Part shown: in pieces, positions 1 to 6,878 of the stretch
How the letters are laid out: each line of letters starts with the position of its first letter
Numbering within the stretch: position 1 is the stretch's first letter
NCBI GenBank assembly: GCA_050942925.1
Contig: JBMNOF010000037.1
Coordinates: forward strand, 1-17,502
Length of the DNA: 17,502 bases
Source: Spyradocola sp050942925
Lineage (GTDB): Bacteria > Bacillota > Clostridia > Christensenellales > UBA1750
Direction: 5' to 3'
Program-made: the position numbers and the translations under genes
The notes under the pieces: model-generated
Told to the model about the DNA's origin: nothing
Seen by the model: only the letters and a program-made list of their open reading frames with translations
Databases searched by the model: none

Positions 1-31
1 GGCGATCCCCCGCTCTTTTTCGTACTGTATT

Positions 32-60
32 ATTATAATAACAGTGGTCGTGTTTTGCAA
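32..60 (-). promoter_or_regulatory. Promoter reading out of the left edge
   Basis: On the minus strand there is a TTGCAA -35 box (55-60), a 17-bp spacer and a perfect TATAAT -10 box (32-37). Transcription would start near position 25 and leave the window, so the gene served is not visible. The purine-rich stretch on the minus strand at about 5-14 could be its ribosome binding site. The -35 box lies in one arm of an inverted repeat (GTTTTGCAA at 52-60, TTGCAAAAC at 88-96). Box quality is good; function is inferred. Confidence 0.6.
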
Positions 61-105
61 GATTTTTTTGCCAAGTTTCATGTAAATTTGCAAAACGACA
101 AAAGA

Positions 106-145
106 GGCGGCGTTTCCTCGCGTTTTTGCGCAAGGAAGCGCCGCC
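106..145 (-). terminator. Terminator of the ior/paaK operon
   Basis: Two 17-nt arms (106-122 and 129-145) pair with a G-T wobble and one mismatch around a 6-nt loop. On the minus strand the hairpin is followed by a T-rich tract (TCTTTTGTCGTTTT). It lies 44 bases beyond the stop of the ACT-domain gene, the last gene of the operon, as expected for a rho-independent terminator. Confidence 0.75.
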
Positions 146-188
146 GGTTATGCAAGAGTATGCAGTGAAGTGAATAAAACTGCGGGCG

Positions 189-614
189 TCAGGCGATTTC
201 GTTCTGCTCGAGCAAGCGCACGCCCGTGTCGCGCAGGAGGTTCCCGGCGCGCTCGGGCTGGTCGACGCGGAAAATGATGATGGCGTCGTTGCCCACGCGG
301 CGGACGAAGGAGTACAGATACTCCACGGAGATGTCGTTATCGCGCAGGAGCTTGAGGACCCCGGCAAGCCCGCCCGGGACGTCCGGAACCGCGACGGCAA
401 GGACCTCGGTCAGGTTGGCGGTATAGCCCTTGTCGCGCACGACCTTGAGGGTCTTTTCGTTGTCGGAGACGATGGCGCGAAGGATTCCGAAGTTCGTCGT
501 ATCGGCGATGGACAGGGCGATGAGGTCCACGCCGTTCTCCCCGAGGAGCTGGGTAAAGTCCGTCAGCGACCCATGGCGGTTCTCGATAAAGACGGAAATC
601 TGCTGGATGAACAT
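189..614 (-). CDS. Tandem ACT-domain protein
   Basis: This 141-aa protein consists of two ACT domains and nothing else, at about residues 1-70 (QQISVFIENRHGSL opening) and 71-141 (VLAVAVPDVPGGLAGV opening). Each begins with the beta strand plus 'N/D-x-x-G-x-L' turn where ACT domains usually bind an amino acid. No catalytic or DNA-binding domain is present. Such stand-alone ACT proteins are often found beside paaK and iorAB genes, so a role in sensing aromatic amino acids for the pathway is inferred, not shown. I chose the ATG at 614 because AAGGAGG (minus strand, 623-630) sits 8 bases upstream; the frame extends further to 659 but without a ribosome site. It is the last gene of the operon, 49 bases after paaK1, and is followed by a terminator. 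Confidence 0.9.
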   Translation of the reverse strand: MFIQQISVFIENRHGSLTDFTQLLGENGVDLIALSIADTTNFGILRAIVSDNEKTLKVVRDKGYTANLTEVLAVAVPDVPGGLAGVLKLLRDNDISVEYLYSFVRRVGNDAIIIFRVDQPERAGNLLRDTGVRLLEQNEIA

Positions 615-663
615 GGTTGCGGCCTCCTTCTTTCGATGGCTTTCGTGGGGATGGAGCAAGCTC

Positions 664-1968
664 TTAGAGCAGGTTGCGCTTGTCGATGGTGTGCTGGGTC
701 TTGCCCTGGCTGCGCTCGATGGAGTTGGGCGGCATCAGGCGCAGGTTGACGCTCAGGCCGAGAACCTGCTCGATGGCGCGCTTGACGCGCTCCTGCAGGG
801 CCTCGATCTTGCGGACCTCGTCCGAGACGAGCTCGGGCAGGAGTTCGACCTGGACCTCGAGGGTATCCAGGTTGTGGACGCGGTCCACGATGAGCAGATA
901 GCGCGGCGCGATGCCCGGCACGCCCGTGATGGCGCTCTCGACCTGGGAGGGGAAGACGTTGACGCCGCGGATGATGAGCATGTCGTCCGTGCGGCCGTGC
1001 AGGCGGCGGATGCGCTTATGGGTGCGGCCGCACTTGCAGGGCTCCGGGATGATGGAGGTGAGGTCGTGCGTGCGGAAGCGGACGGTGGGCATGCCCTCCT
1101 TGCCGATGGTGGTAATGGTCAACTCGCCCATCTCGCCGTCGGGCAGGGGCTCGCCGGTGACGGGATCGATGATCTCGGGGATGAAGTAGTCCTCCCACAT
1201 GTGCAGGCCCTCGCGGCCCTCCAGGCACTCCATGGCCACGCCCGGGCCGGCGCTCTCGGTCAGGCCGTAGATGTCCAGGGCCTGGATGTGGAGCAGGCGC
1301 TCGATCTCGTTGCGCATGCCCTCGGTCCAGGGCTCCGCCCCGAACAGGCCGACGCGCAGCTTGAACTTGGAAAGGTCCATGTGCTGGTCGCGGATGGTTT
1401 CGCCCATCATCAGCGCATAGGAGGGGGTGCAGGCGACGGCGTTGCAGCCCAGGTCCTGCATGAGCATGAGCTGGCGCTTGGTGTTGCCGGCGGAGGTGGG
1501 AACGACGGTGGCGCCGATCTTCTCCACGCCGTAGTGGAGGCCCAGGCCGCCGGTGAACAGGCCGTAGCCATAGGAGACCTGGACGGTGTCCTCGCGGGTC
1601 ACGCCCGCGCAGCCCAGGCACCGGGCGACGCACTCGGCCCACATCTCGATGTCATTGCGGGTGTAGCCGGCGACGATGGGCTTGCCGGTCGTGCCGGAAG
1701 AGGCGTGGATGCGCACGATCTCCGAGCGGGGGGCGGCGAAGGTGCCGTCCGGGTAGTTGTCGCGCAGATCGCGCTTGTCCATGAAGGGCAGGAGCCGCAG
1801 GTCCGCAAGGCTGCGGATGTCCTCGGGCTTGACGCCCTTCTTCTGCATCCGCTCACGGTAGAAGGCGACGTTGGTGTACATGCGGTAGACGGTCTTTTGC
1901 AAGCGCTCGAGCTGAATGCGCTCCAGCGAGGGGCGGTCGATGGTTTCCATTGGGCGATTCCAGTACAT
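664..1968 (-). CDS. paaK: Phenylacetate-CoA ligase, copy 1
   Basis: A 434-aa AMP-forming arylacetate-CoA ligase of the ANL superfamily. It should activate phenylacetate, or a related arylacetate, with ATP and CoA to arylacetyl-CoA via an acyl-adenylate, or run in the opposite direction. Visible motifs are the ATP-binding loop SSGTTGKP (residues 90-97), YGLTESAGPG (234-243) in the adenylate site, CKCGR (311-315), the hinge region RTDDMLIIRGVNVFPS (326-341) and a C-terminal lysine in SQGKTQH (K423), where the family has its catalytic lysine. Length is typical. The start at 1968 has AGGGAGG 9 bases upstream. It lies 45 bases after iorB and 49 before the ACT gene in the same operon. It is clearly paralogous to the first operon gene but has a different C-terminal tail, suggesting a different arylacetate preference. 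The real substrate is unknown. Confidence 0.95.
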   Translation of the reverse strand: MYWNRPMETIDRPSLERIQLERLQKTVYRMYTNVAFYRERMQKKGVKPEDIRSLADLRLLPFMDKRDLRDNYPDGTFAAPRSEIVRIHASSGTTGKPIVAGYTRNDIEMWAECVARCLGCAGVTREDTVQVSYGYGLFTGGLGLHYGVEKIGATVVPTSAGNTKRQLMLMQDLGCNAVACTPSYALMMGETIRDQHMDLSKFKLRVGLFGAEPWTEGMRNEIERLLHIQALDIYGLTESAGPGVAMECLEGREGLHMWEDYFIPEIIDPVTGEPLPDGEMGELTITTIGKEGMPTVRFRTHDLTSIIPEPCKCGRTHKRIRRLHGRTDDMLIIRGVNVFPSQVESAITGVPGIAPRYLLIVDRVHNLDTLEVQVELLPELVSDEVRKIEALQERVKRAIEQVLGLSVNLRLMPPNSIERSQGKTQHTIDKRNLL

Positions 1969-2013
1969 CGGCGGTTTCCTCCCTATGCTGATCTCGATCT
2001 GTGGCCGGAATGT

Positions 2014-2595
2014 TTACGCGTTATAGCCGCTTTCAAAGGCGAGGAGGTTGCTCTCCAGGAAGCGCGCGGGCACGCAGGCGCGCAGCGCGTCCAACCAGAG
2101 CGCCTTGTCAAAGTGCAAGCGCTTGGCAAGGGCGCCGAGCAGCACGGTGTTGACCGCGCGGGCGTTGCCGGCCTTTTCCGCCATGGGCAGGGCGTCCAGC
2201 GCCACGACGTCGGCGCGGGATTTGAGCGTCTCCAGCGGGTGCTCGGGGTACTTGGCCGCGCCGATGATGACGGGCAGGGGCAGGATCTGCTGGGTGTTGA
2301 CGATGAGGGTGCCGCCGTCCTTGAGGTAGGTCAGGTCCCGCAGGGCCTCCAGCTCCTCAAAGGCCAGGACGTAGTCCGCGCCCTTCTGCTCGATCATGGG
2401 GGAATAGACCTTCTCCCCCATGCGGAAATAGGTGATGACCGATCCGCCGCGCTGGCTCATGCCATGGACCTCGGAGACCTTGACGTCGTGGCCGAGGGAA
2501 ACGGCCATGTGCCCGAGGATTCGGCTGGCAAGGAGCGTGCCCTGGCCGCCCACGCCGCAGATGACGATGTTGAGGGCGTTCTGTTTCTCGTTCAT
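2014..2595 (-). CDS. iorB: Indolepyruvate ferredoxin oxidoreductase subunit beta
   Basis: A 193-aa gamma/POR-type subunit of the 2-oxoacid:ferredoxin oxidoreductase family. With IorA it catalyses oxidative decarboxylation of arylpyruvates (indolepyruvate, phenylpyruvate, hydroxyphenylpyruvate) to arylacetyl-CoA with reduction of ferredoxin. The family signatures are GVGGQGTLLASR near the N-terminus (residues 14-25) and EVHGMSQRGG (42-51). The size matches single-domain IorB proteins. The ATG at 2595 is preceded by GGAGG within the end of iorA, and only one base separates the two genes, so translation is probably coupled to keep the subunits in equal amounts. The frame is open upstream into iorA, but those residues are low-complexity Arg/Ala/Ser and are not protein-like. 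Cytoplasmic enzyme. Confidence 0.95.
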   Translation of the reverse strand: MNEKQNALNIVICGVGGQGTLLASRILGHMAVSLGHDVKVSEVHGMSQRGGSVITYFRMGEKVYSPMIEQKGADYVLAFEELEALRDLTYLKDGGTLIVNTQQILPLPVIIGAAKYPEHPLETLKSRADVVALDALPMAEKAGNARAVNTVLLGALAKRLHFDKALWLDALRACVPARFLESNLLAFESGYNA

Positions 2596-2596
2596 G

Positions 2597-4336
2597 TTAC
2601 CGCTCGCCTCCTTTGATCGCGGAGAAGTTGCACATCTCCTTGCACAGGCCGCAGCCGGTGCACAGCGACGCGTCGATGGTGACCGAGCCATTCTCGGCCT
2701 TGACAAGCGCCGGGCAGCCGATGCGCAGGCACATACCGCAGCGGCGGCAGACGTCCTTGTCGATCGTGCAGGGCGCGCTCTTCTTCTTGATGAGCAGGGC
2801 GCAGGGACGGCGCGCGATGACGACGGAGGGGCCGTCCTTTTCGCACTCCTCGGCAAGGACCTGCTCAAAGAGCTTCATGTCAAAGGGATCGACCACGCGC
2901 ACGGAGGGCACGCCGATGGCGTGGCAGAGCGCCACGACGTCGAGCTGCGGGGCGATCTCCCCGCGGATGTTGTGGCCGGTGGTGGGGTTGGGCTGGTGGC
3001 CGGTCATGCCGGTGGTGGAGTTGTCCACGATGATGACGGTGGAGTTGCCCTGGTTATAGACCACGTCCACAAGGCCGGTGATGCCGGAGTGGACGAAGGT
3101 GGAATCGCCAATGACGGCGACGGTGTGCTTGGCAAAGTCGCGGCCGCGCGCCTTCTCCAGGCCCAGCGCCATGCCGATGGAGGCGCCCATGCAGACGACG
3201 GAGTCCACGGCGTTCAGCGGCGGCATCGCGCCCAGCGTATAGCAGCCGATGTCCGCGGCGACGGTGAGGTTCATCTTCTTGAGGACGTAGAACACGGCGC
3301 GGTGCGGGCAGCCGGGGCAGAGCACCGGCGGGCGCTGCGGGATGTCCGGGGTTTCGGCGGGGCCGGGGTCCGGCTCGCCCGCGAACAGGCGGCCGACCTT
3401 GCGCACGAAGAGCTCGCCCTGCAGGCCGGTCTTGTCCTTGCCGGAGCAGGGAATGCCCAGGGCCTTGATGGCGTCCTCAAAGTAGGGCTCCAGCTCTTCG
3501 ACGACGAGGAGCTGATCGACCTTCCCGGCAAAGTCGCGGATGAGGGCCTCCGGGAGCGGATAGACCATGCCGAGCTTGAGAACGGAGGCGTTCGGAAGCG
3601 CTTCCTTGACGTACTGGTAGGCGGAGCCGGAACAGACGACGCCGACCTTGGTATCCGCCATTTCCACGCGGTTGAGGTTCAAGCTGTCGATCTCCTGCTC
3701 CAGGCGCTTTTCGCGCGCCTCCACGGCGACATGGCGGCCCTTGGCATAGCCGGGCATCATGACGAACTTGCGCGGGTCCTTTTCATAGGGCTTGAGGGGA
3801 AGATCCTCCCGGTCCCCCTCCTCCACGAGCGAGCGCGCGTGCGCGATGCGCGTGACCAGGCGCAGGAAGACGGGCGTATCATAGGTCTCGGAGATCTCAA
3901 AGGCGCGGCGGGTGAACTCGCGGCACTCGGCGCTGTCGGCGGGCTCGAGCATGGGGATGTGGGCGCTGCGGGCATAGAAGCGGCTGTCCTGCTCGTTCTG
4001 CGAGGAGTGCATGCCGGGGTCGTCCGCGGCGACGATGACAAGGCCCCCGCGCACGCCCGTATAGGCGGCGGTAAAGAGCGGGTCCGCGGCGACGTTGACG
4101 CCCACGTGCTTCATGCAGCAAAGGGCGCGCGCCCCGCCCATGGACGCGCCGATGGCGACCTCCAGGGCGACCTTTTCGTTCGGGGCCCACTCGCAGTAGA
4201 CCTCCTCCTCGGAGAACTTGGCCATGTTTTCTGTGATCTCGGTCGAGGGCGTTCCGGGGTAGGCGACCGCAACGCGCACGCCCGCCTCGTAGGCGCCTCG
4301 GGCAACGGCTTCGTTGCCCAGCATGAGTTTTTTCAT
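2597..4336 (-). CDS. iorA: Indolepyruvate ferredoxin oxidoreductase subunit alpha
   Basis: A 579-aa catalytic subunit carrying thiamine diphosphate and iron-sulfur clusters. Domains in order: the pyrimidine-binding domain (about 1-180, with YPGTPSTEI at 26-34), a middle domain (about 230-315), CPGCPHR (340-346), the ThDP/Mg-binding stretch starting at GDSTFVHSG (410-418) and ending near N431, and a C-terminal ferredoxin domain. The ferredoxin domain has eight cysteines (530, 533, 536, 541 and 559, 562, 565, 569); the first set has the slightly widened C-x2-C-x2-C-x4-C spacing seen in IOR enzymes. Length is normal and all key residues are present. The start at 4336 has AGAAGGAG about 10 bases upstream. 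It lies 35 bases after paaK2. Its reaction feeds electrons to ferredoxin and gives arylacetyl-CoA for the adjacent ligases. Confidence 0.97.
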   Translation of the reverse strand: MKKLMLGNEAVARGAYEAGVRVAVAYPGTPSTEITENMAKFSEEEVYCEWAPNEKVALEVAIGASMGGARALCCMKHVGVNVAADPLFTAAYTGVRGGLVIVAADDPGMHSSQNEQDSRFYARSAHIPMLEPADSAECREFTRRAFEISETYDTPVFLRLVTRIAHARSLVEEGDREDLPLKPYEKDPRKFVMMPGYAKGRHVAVEAREKRLEQEIDSLNLNRVEMADTKVGVVCSGSAYQYVKEALPNASVLKLGMVYPLPEALIRDFAGKVDQLLVVEELEPYFEDAIKALGIPCSGKDKTGLQGELFVRKVGRLFAGEPDPGPAETPDIPQRPPVLCPGCPHRAVFYVLKKMNLTVAADIGCYTLGAMPPLNAVDSVVCMGASIGMALGLEKARGRDFAKHTVAVIGDSTFVHSGITGLVDVVYNQGNSTVIIVDNSTTGMTGHQPNPTTGHNIRGEIAPQLDVVALCHAIGVPSVRVVDPFDMKLFEQVLAEECEKDGPSVVIARRPCALLIKKKSAPCTIDKDVCRRCGMCLRIGCPALVKAENGSVTIDASLCTGCGLCKEMCNFSAIKGGER

Positions 4337-4371
4337 ATGCGTTTTTCTCCTTCTCTATCCGGGGGAAATGT

Positions 4372-5661
4372 TCAGCGCAGGTCCGTCACGCGCTTGGCCT
4401 TGCCCTCAAAGCGCTTGAGGGTGTTGGGCGAGACGAGCGTAACCCGGGCGTCGATCTGCAGGACGACCTTGAGCTTGTCGTGGATCTTGCGGGTGAGGGC
4501 CTCGAGCTCGCCGTAGGAGTTGAGCAGCGCGGCGTCCGTGAGCTCGACCTTGACCTCGATCTGGTCCATGTAGCCCTTCTTGGTCACGACGATCTCGTAG
4601 TGCGGGCCGATGCCCTCCATGCCGATGAGCACGCCCTCGATCTGGGACGGGAAGACGTTGACGCCGCGGATGATGAGCATGTCGTCCGTGCGGCCGGCGA
4701 TCTTCTGCATGCGCATGGTGGTGCGGCCGCACTTGCAGGGGCCGGGCAGCAGGCGCGTGATGTCGTGGGTGCGGTAGCGCAAAAGCGGCAAGGCCTGCTT
4801 CTGCAGGGGCGTGACGACGAGCTCGCCCCACTCCCCGTCCGGCACGGGTTCGCCGGTGGCGGGGTCGACGACCTCGCAGTAGAAGTAGTCCTCGTTGATG
4901 TGCATGCCGCACTTCTCCGTGCAGTCGCCGGAGACGCCCGGGCCGATGAGCTCGCTCATGCCGTAGTTTTCCGTGGCGACGATGCCCCAGCGGCGCTCGA
5001 GCTCCGTGCGCATCTCCTCGGTGGAGCCCTCCGCCCCGAAGAGGCCGACGCGCAGCTTGATCTTATCCATCATGCCCATGCGCTCGGCCACCTCGGCCAT
5101 GTAGAGCGCGTAAGAAGGCGTGGCCACCAGGACCGTGGAGCCAAAGTCCGCCATGAGTTGGATCTGCCGCTCCGTGTTGCCCGAGGAGATCGGGATGACC
5201 GCCGCGCCGAGCTTGGCCAGGCCAAAGTGCAGCCCCAGCGCGCCGGTGAACAGGCCGTAGCCGAAGGAGATCTGCGCGATGTCCTCGCGCGTGGCGCCGC
5301 CGGCGGCGCAAAGGCGCGCAACGCACGTGGCCCACATCTCGATGTCCTGCTCGGTATAGCCCACGACCGTGGGCTTCCCGGTTGTGCCGGAGGAAGCGTG
5401 GATGCGCACGATGTCCTTCATGGGCACGGCGAACAGGCCGTACGGATAGTTGTTGCGGAAGTCCTCCTTCGTGGTGAAGGGGAGCCTGCGCACGTCGTCC
5501 AGGGAGCGGATGTCCTCCGGGCGGACCTTGCACGCATCCAGGCGCTCGCGGTACAGGGGCACGCGCTCATAGACGTAGCGCACGGTCTGCTGCAGGCGCT
5601 CGAGCTGGAGGGCGCGCATTTCCTCGCGGCCCATCGTTTCGATCTCGGGTTGAAATATCAT
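4372..5661 (-). CDS. paaK: Phenylacetate-CoA ligase, copy 2
   Basis: A 429-aa arylacetate-CoA ligase and first gene of the operon. It shows the same layout as the downstream copy: SSGTTGKP (residues 90-97), YGMSELIGPG (233-242), CKCGR (309-313), RTDDMLIIRGVNVFPS (324-339) and a C-terminal FEGKAKR with the expected lysine at 421. This tail is closer to the usual family pattern than that of copy 1. The two copies are collinear through most of their length, so they arose by duplication, but they differ between about residues 110-260 and at the C-terminus. The start at 5661 is preceded by a modest purine-rich site (AGAGGAAAGAG). An 87-base leader with a strong hairpin lies upstream. Which aromatic acid each copy prefers cannot be read from the sequence. 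Confidence 0.95.
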   Translation of the reverse strand: MIFQPEIETMGREEMRALQLERLQQTVRYVYERVPLYRERLDACKVRPEDIRSLDDVRRLPFTTKEDFRNNYPYGLFAVPMKDIVRIHASSGTTGKPTVVGYTEQDIEMWATCVARLCAAGGATREDIAQISFGYGLFTGALGLHFGLAKLGAAVIPISSGNTERQIQLMADFGSTVLVATPSYALYMAEVAERMGMMDKIKLRVGLFGAEGSTEEMRTELERRWGIVATENYGMSELIGPGVSGDCTEKCGMHINEDYFYCEVVDPATGEPVPDGEWGELVVTPLQKQALPLLRYRTHDITRLLPGPCKCGRTTMRMQKIAGRTDDMLIIRGVNVFPSQIEGVLIGMEGIGPHYEIVVTKKGYMDQIEVKVELTDAALLNSYGELEALTRKIHDKLKVVLQIDARVTLVSPNTLKRFEGKAKRVTDLR

Positions 5662-5704
5662 TGCTCTTTCCTCTTTTCTGCCTTTTCTACCGTTCTGCCG
5701 TGTT

Positions 5705-5736
5705 CTGCCCGCGCGGTGCAGTCGCCGCGCAGGCAG
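5705..5736 (-). promoter_or_regulatory. Leader hairpin of the ior/paaK operon
   Basis: Two 12-nt arms (5705-5716 and 5725-5736) pair with one G-T wobble around an 8-nt loop. They lie in the transcribed leader between the predicted start site (about 5748) and paaK2. No T-run follows on the minus strand, so it is not a standard terminator. It could stabilise the message or bind a regulator. No known riboswitch was recognised. Confidence 0.55.
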
Positions 5737-5755
5737 CGTAAGGAAGATGAAAAAT

Positions 5756-5786
5756 ATTATAACTCAACCCCTGCGCGTTTGAAAAG
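5756..5786 (-). promoter_or_regulatory. Promoter of the ior/paaK operon
   Basis: On the minus strand a perfect TATAAT (5756-5761) has the weak -35 box TTTCAA 17 bases upstream (5779-5784). The -35 region lies in the loop of the trmH terminator hairpin. The strong -10 and poor -35 suggest a promoter that may need an activator; this is inference. Confidence 0.5.
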
Positions 5787-5797
5787 ACCCGCAGGGG
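5768..5797 (-). terminator. Likely terminator of the trmH-family gene
   Basis: A perfect 8-bp stem, CCCCTGCG (5768-5775) with CGCAGGGG (5790-5797), encloses a 14-nt loop and begins 9 bases past the stop of the methyltransferase gene. The sequence after it on the minus strand is AT-rich (TTGAGTTATAATATTTTT) but not a clean T-run. It shares DNA with the promoter of the next operon. Confidence 0.5.
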
Positions 5798-5806
5798 CAT
5801 TTCCCG

Positions 5807-6628
5807 TCAATTTCCGCGCTTGGCGGCTGCAAGCCGCTGGCGCTGCGCCTCGTACAGGCAAATGGAGGTGGCGCAGGCCAGGTTCAGCGAGGAGGCCGCG
5901 CCAAAGATCGGGATGCGGGCGAGCACGTCGCACGCCTCCTTGCAGGCGCGGGACAGGCCGACCGTCTCGTTCCCCATCATCAGGAGCGTCTGCCGGCTCA
6001 GGTCCACCTCGTCCAGGTTCACCGTGCCGTGCGCGCTCGTGCCGACCCACTGCATGGCCGGGAACTTCTCCCGCAGGGGTAAGAGGTCCTGCACGCCCTC
6101 CAGGCGCACGACCGGGAGGGTGAAGATCGTGCCGATCGTGGCGCGGACGCAGGCGGGGTCGTAGACGTCCGCGCTGTGGCCGACCATGAGCAGGGCGTCG
6201 GCGCCCATGGCGTCCGCCGAGCGGATGATGGAGCCGAGGTTGCCCGGGTTCTGCGTGCGGTCCGTCAGAAGGAGCAGCCGACTGCTTTGCGGGAGGTCGT
6301 CCAGGGAGAAGCTGCGGATTCTGCAAAGAAGCAGGATTTCCGAGGTCTCCTCCCGGTCCGAGAGCTCGGAGAGAAGCGCCTCTGGCAGGATGTACTGGGT
6401 GAGGGTTTGCCGGCGGAGAATCTCCTGCGCCCAAAGGCTCAACTTGCGCTCCCGCGCATACACCACGCCGCAGGGTTCCCAACCGGGCGTTTGCAGCGCA
6501 AGGTTGATGCCCTTTACGCTTTCCACCACAAAAAAGCCCTGGCGAAGCCGCTTGTTGCGGTTGCGCATGGCGGCCTCCAGAAGCTGAAAGGTATCGTTGC
6601 GCGAATGGATCTCGATGCGTTCGGCCAT
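5807..6628 (-). CDS. SpoU/TrmH-family RNA 2'-O-methyltransferase
   Basis: A 273-aa RNA ribose methyltransferase of the SPOUT class, using S-adenosylmethionine bound in a C-terminal trefoil knot. An N-terminal substrate-binding domain (about 1-110) precedes the catalytic domain. The three SpoU motifs are complete: NPGNLGSIIRSADAMG (127-142, catalytic arginine R136), GNETVGLS (219-226) and IPIFGAASSLNLACAT (239-254). The target (rRNA or tRNA position) cannot be decided; the layout resembles the RlmB/TsnR-like group rather than short TrmL. I chose ATG at 6628, with AAAGGA upstream; a TTG at 6658 in the same frame is possible but has worse spacing to a ribosome site. It is transcribed alone from a good promoter and is divergent from the alcohol dehydrogenase. 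Confidence 0.92.
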   Translation of the reverse strand: MAERIEIHSRNDTFQLLEAAMRNRNKRLRQGFFVVESVKGINLALQTPGWEPCGVVYARERKLSLWAQEILRRQTLTQYILPEALLSELSDREETSEILLLCRIRSFSLDDLPQSSRLLLLTDRTQNPGNLGSIIRSADAMGADALLMVGHSADVYDPACVRATIGTIFTLPVVRLEGVQDLLPLREKFPAMQWVGTSAHGTVNLDEVDLSRQTLLMMGNETVGLSRACKEACDVLARIPIFGAASSLNLACATSICLYEAQRQRLAAAKRGN

Positions 6629-6687
6629 ACTGGTCTCGGTCCTTTCTTGAATCTGCAATCCAATGCTATGGGTTTCCTCTCTTTCTC

Positions 6688-6716
6688 AGTATAGCACAAC
6701 CTTCTGCGGCGCACAA
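6688..6716 (-). promoter_or_regulatory. Promoter of the trmH-family gene
   Basis: On the minus strand TTGTGC (6711-6716), a 17-bp spacer and TATACT (6688-6693) form a good sigma-A promoter, about 60 bases before the ATG at 6628. Confidence 0.75.
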
Positions 6717-6717
6717 C

Positions 6718-6741
6718 TTTTGCCGAAAACGGTCGGCAAAA
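6718..6741. repeat. 24-bp palindrome between divergent promoters
   Basis: A perfect inverted repeat: TTTTGCCGA (6718-6726), a 6-base centre, then TCGGCAAAA (6733-6741). It starts one base from the -35 box of the trmH promoter and ends 26 bases before the -35 box of the adh promoter. No gene-end function is needed here, so a transcription-factor operator is more likely than a terminator. The regulator is unknown. Confidence 0.6.
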
Positions 6742-6767
6742 AACAGGCTCTCTTTTTCGAAATCGTA

Positions 6768-6785
6768 TTGACAAATTTTTATCAA
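6768..6785. promoter_or_regulatory. Rex-like operator in the adh promoter
   Basis: The 18-bp imperfect palindrome TTGACAAATTTTTATCAA agrees at 11 of 14 defined positions with the clostridial Rex half-site pattern TTGTTAA-N4-TTAACAA as I recall it. It covers the -35 box and most of the spacer. Rex is the NADH/NAD sensor that represses fermentation genes, including alcohol dehydrogenases, in Firmicutes. Placement and target fit; binding is inferred. Confidence 0.45.
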
Positions 6786-6796
6786 TTCTATATAAT
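6768..6796 (+). promoter_or_regulatory. Consensus sigma-A promoter of adh
   Basis: Perfect TTGACA (6768-6773), exact 17-bp AT-rich spacer, perfect TATAAT (6791-6796). Predicted start near 6803 gives a leader of about 75 bases. A perfect-consensus promoter would be very strong unless repressed, which fits the overlapping operator-like palindrome. Confidence 0.9.
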
Positions 6797-6878
6797 GGCT
6801 GTGGACAAAGGGAGAACGAGGTTCCCCCGCGTCCCTTCCAAAAAACCGACACAGAACGTAAGAAAGGAAGGCATTCGT

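Noticed and set aside
430..4516. Very long plus-strand open frames opposite the paaK1/iorB/iorA genes (430-2616 and 2432-4516).
   Set aside because: They are complementary-strand shadows of GC-rich genes. Their translations are repetitive Ala/Gly/Asp/His/Val sequence without motifs or ribosome sites, while the minus-strand genes carry full family signatures.
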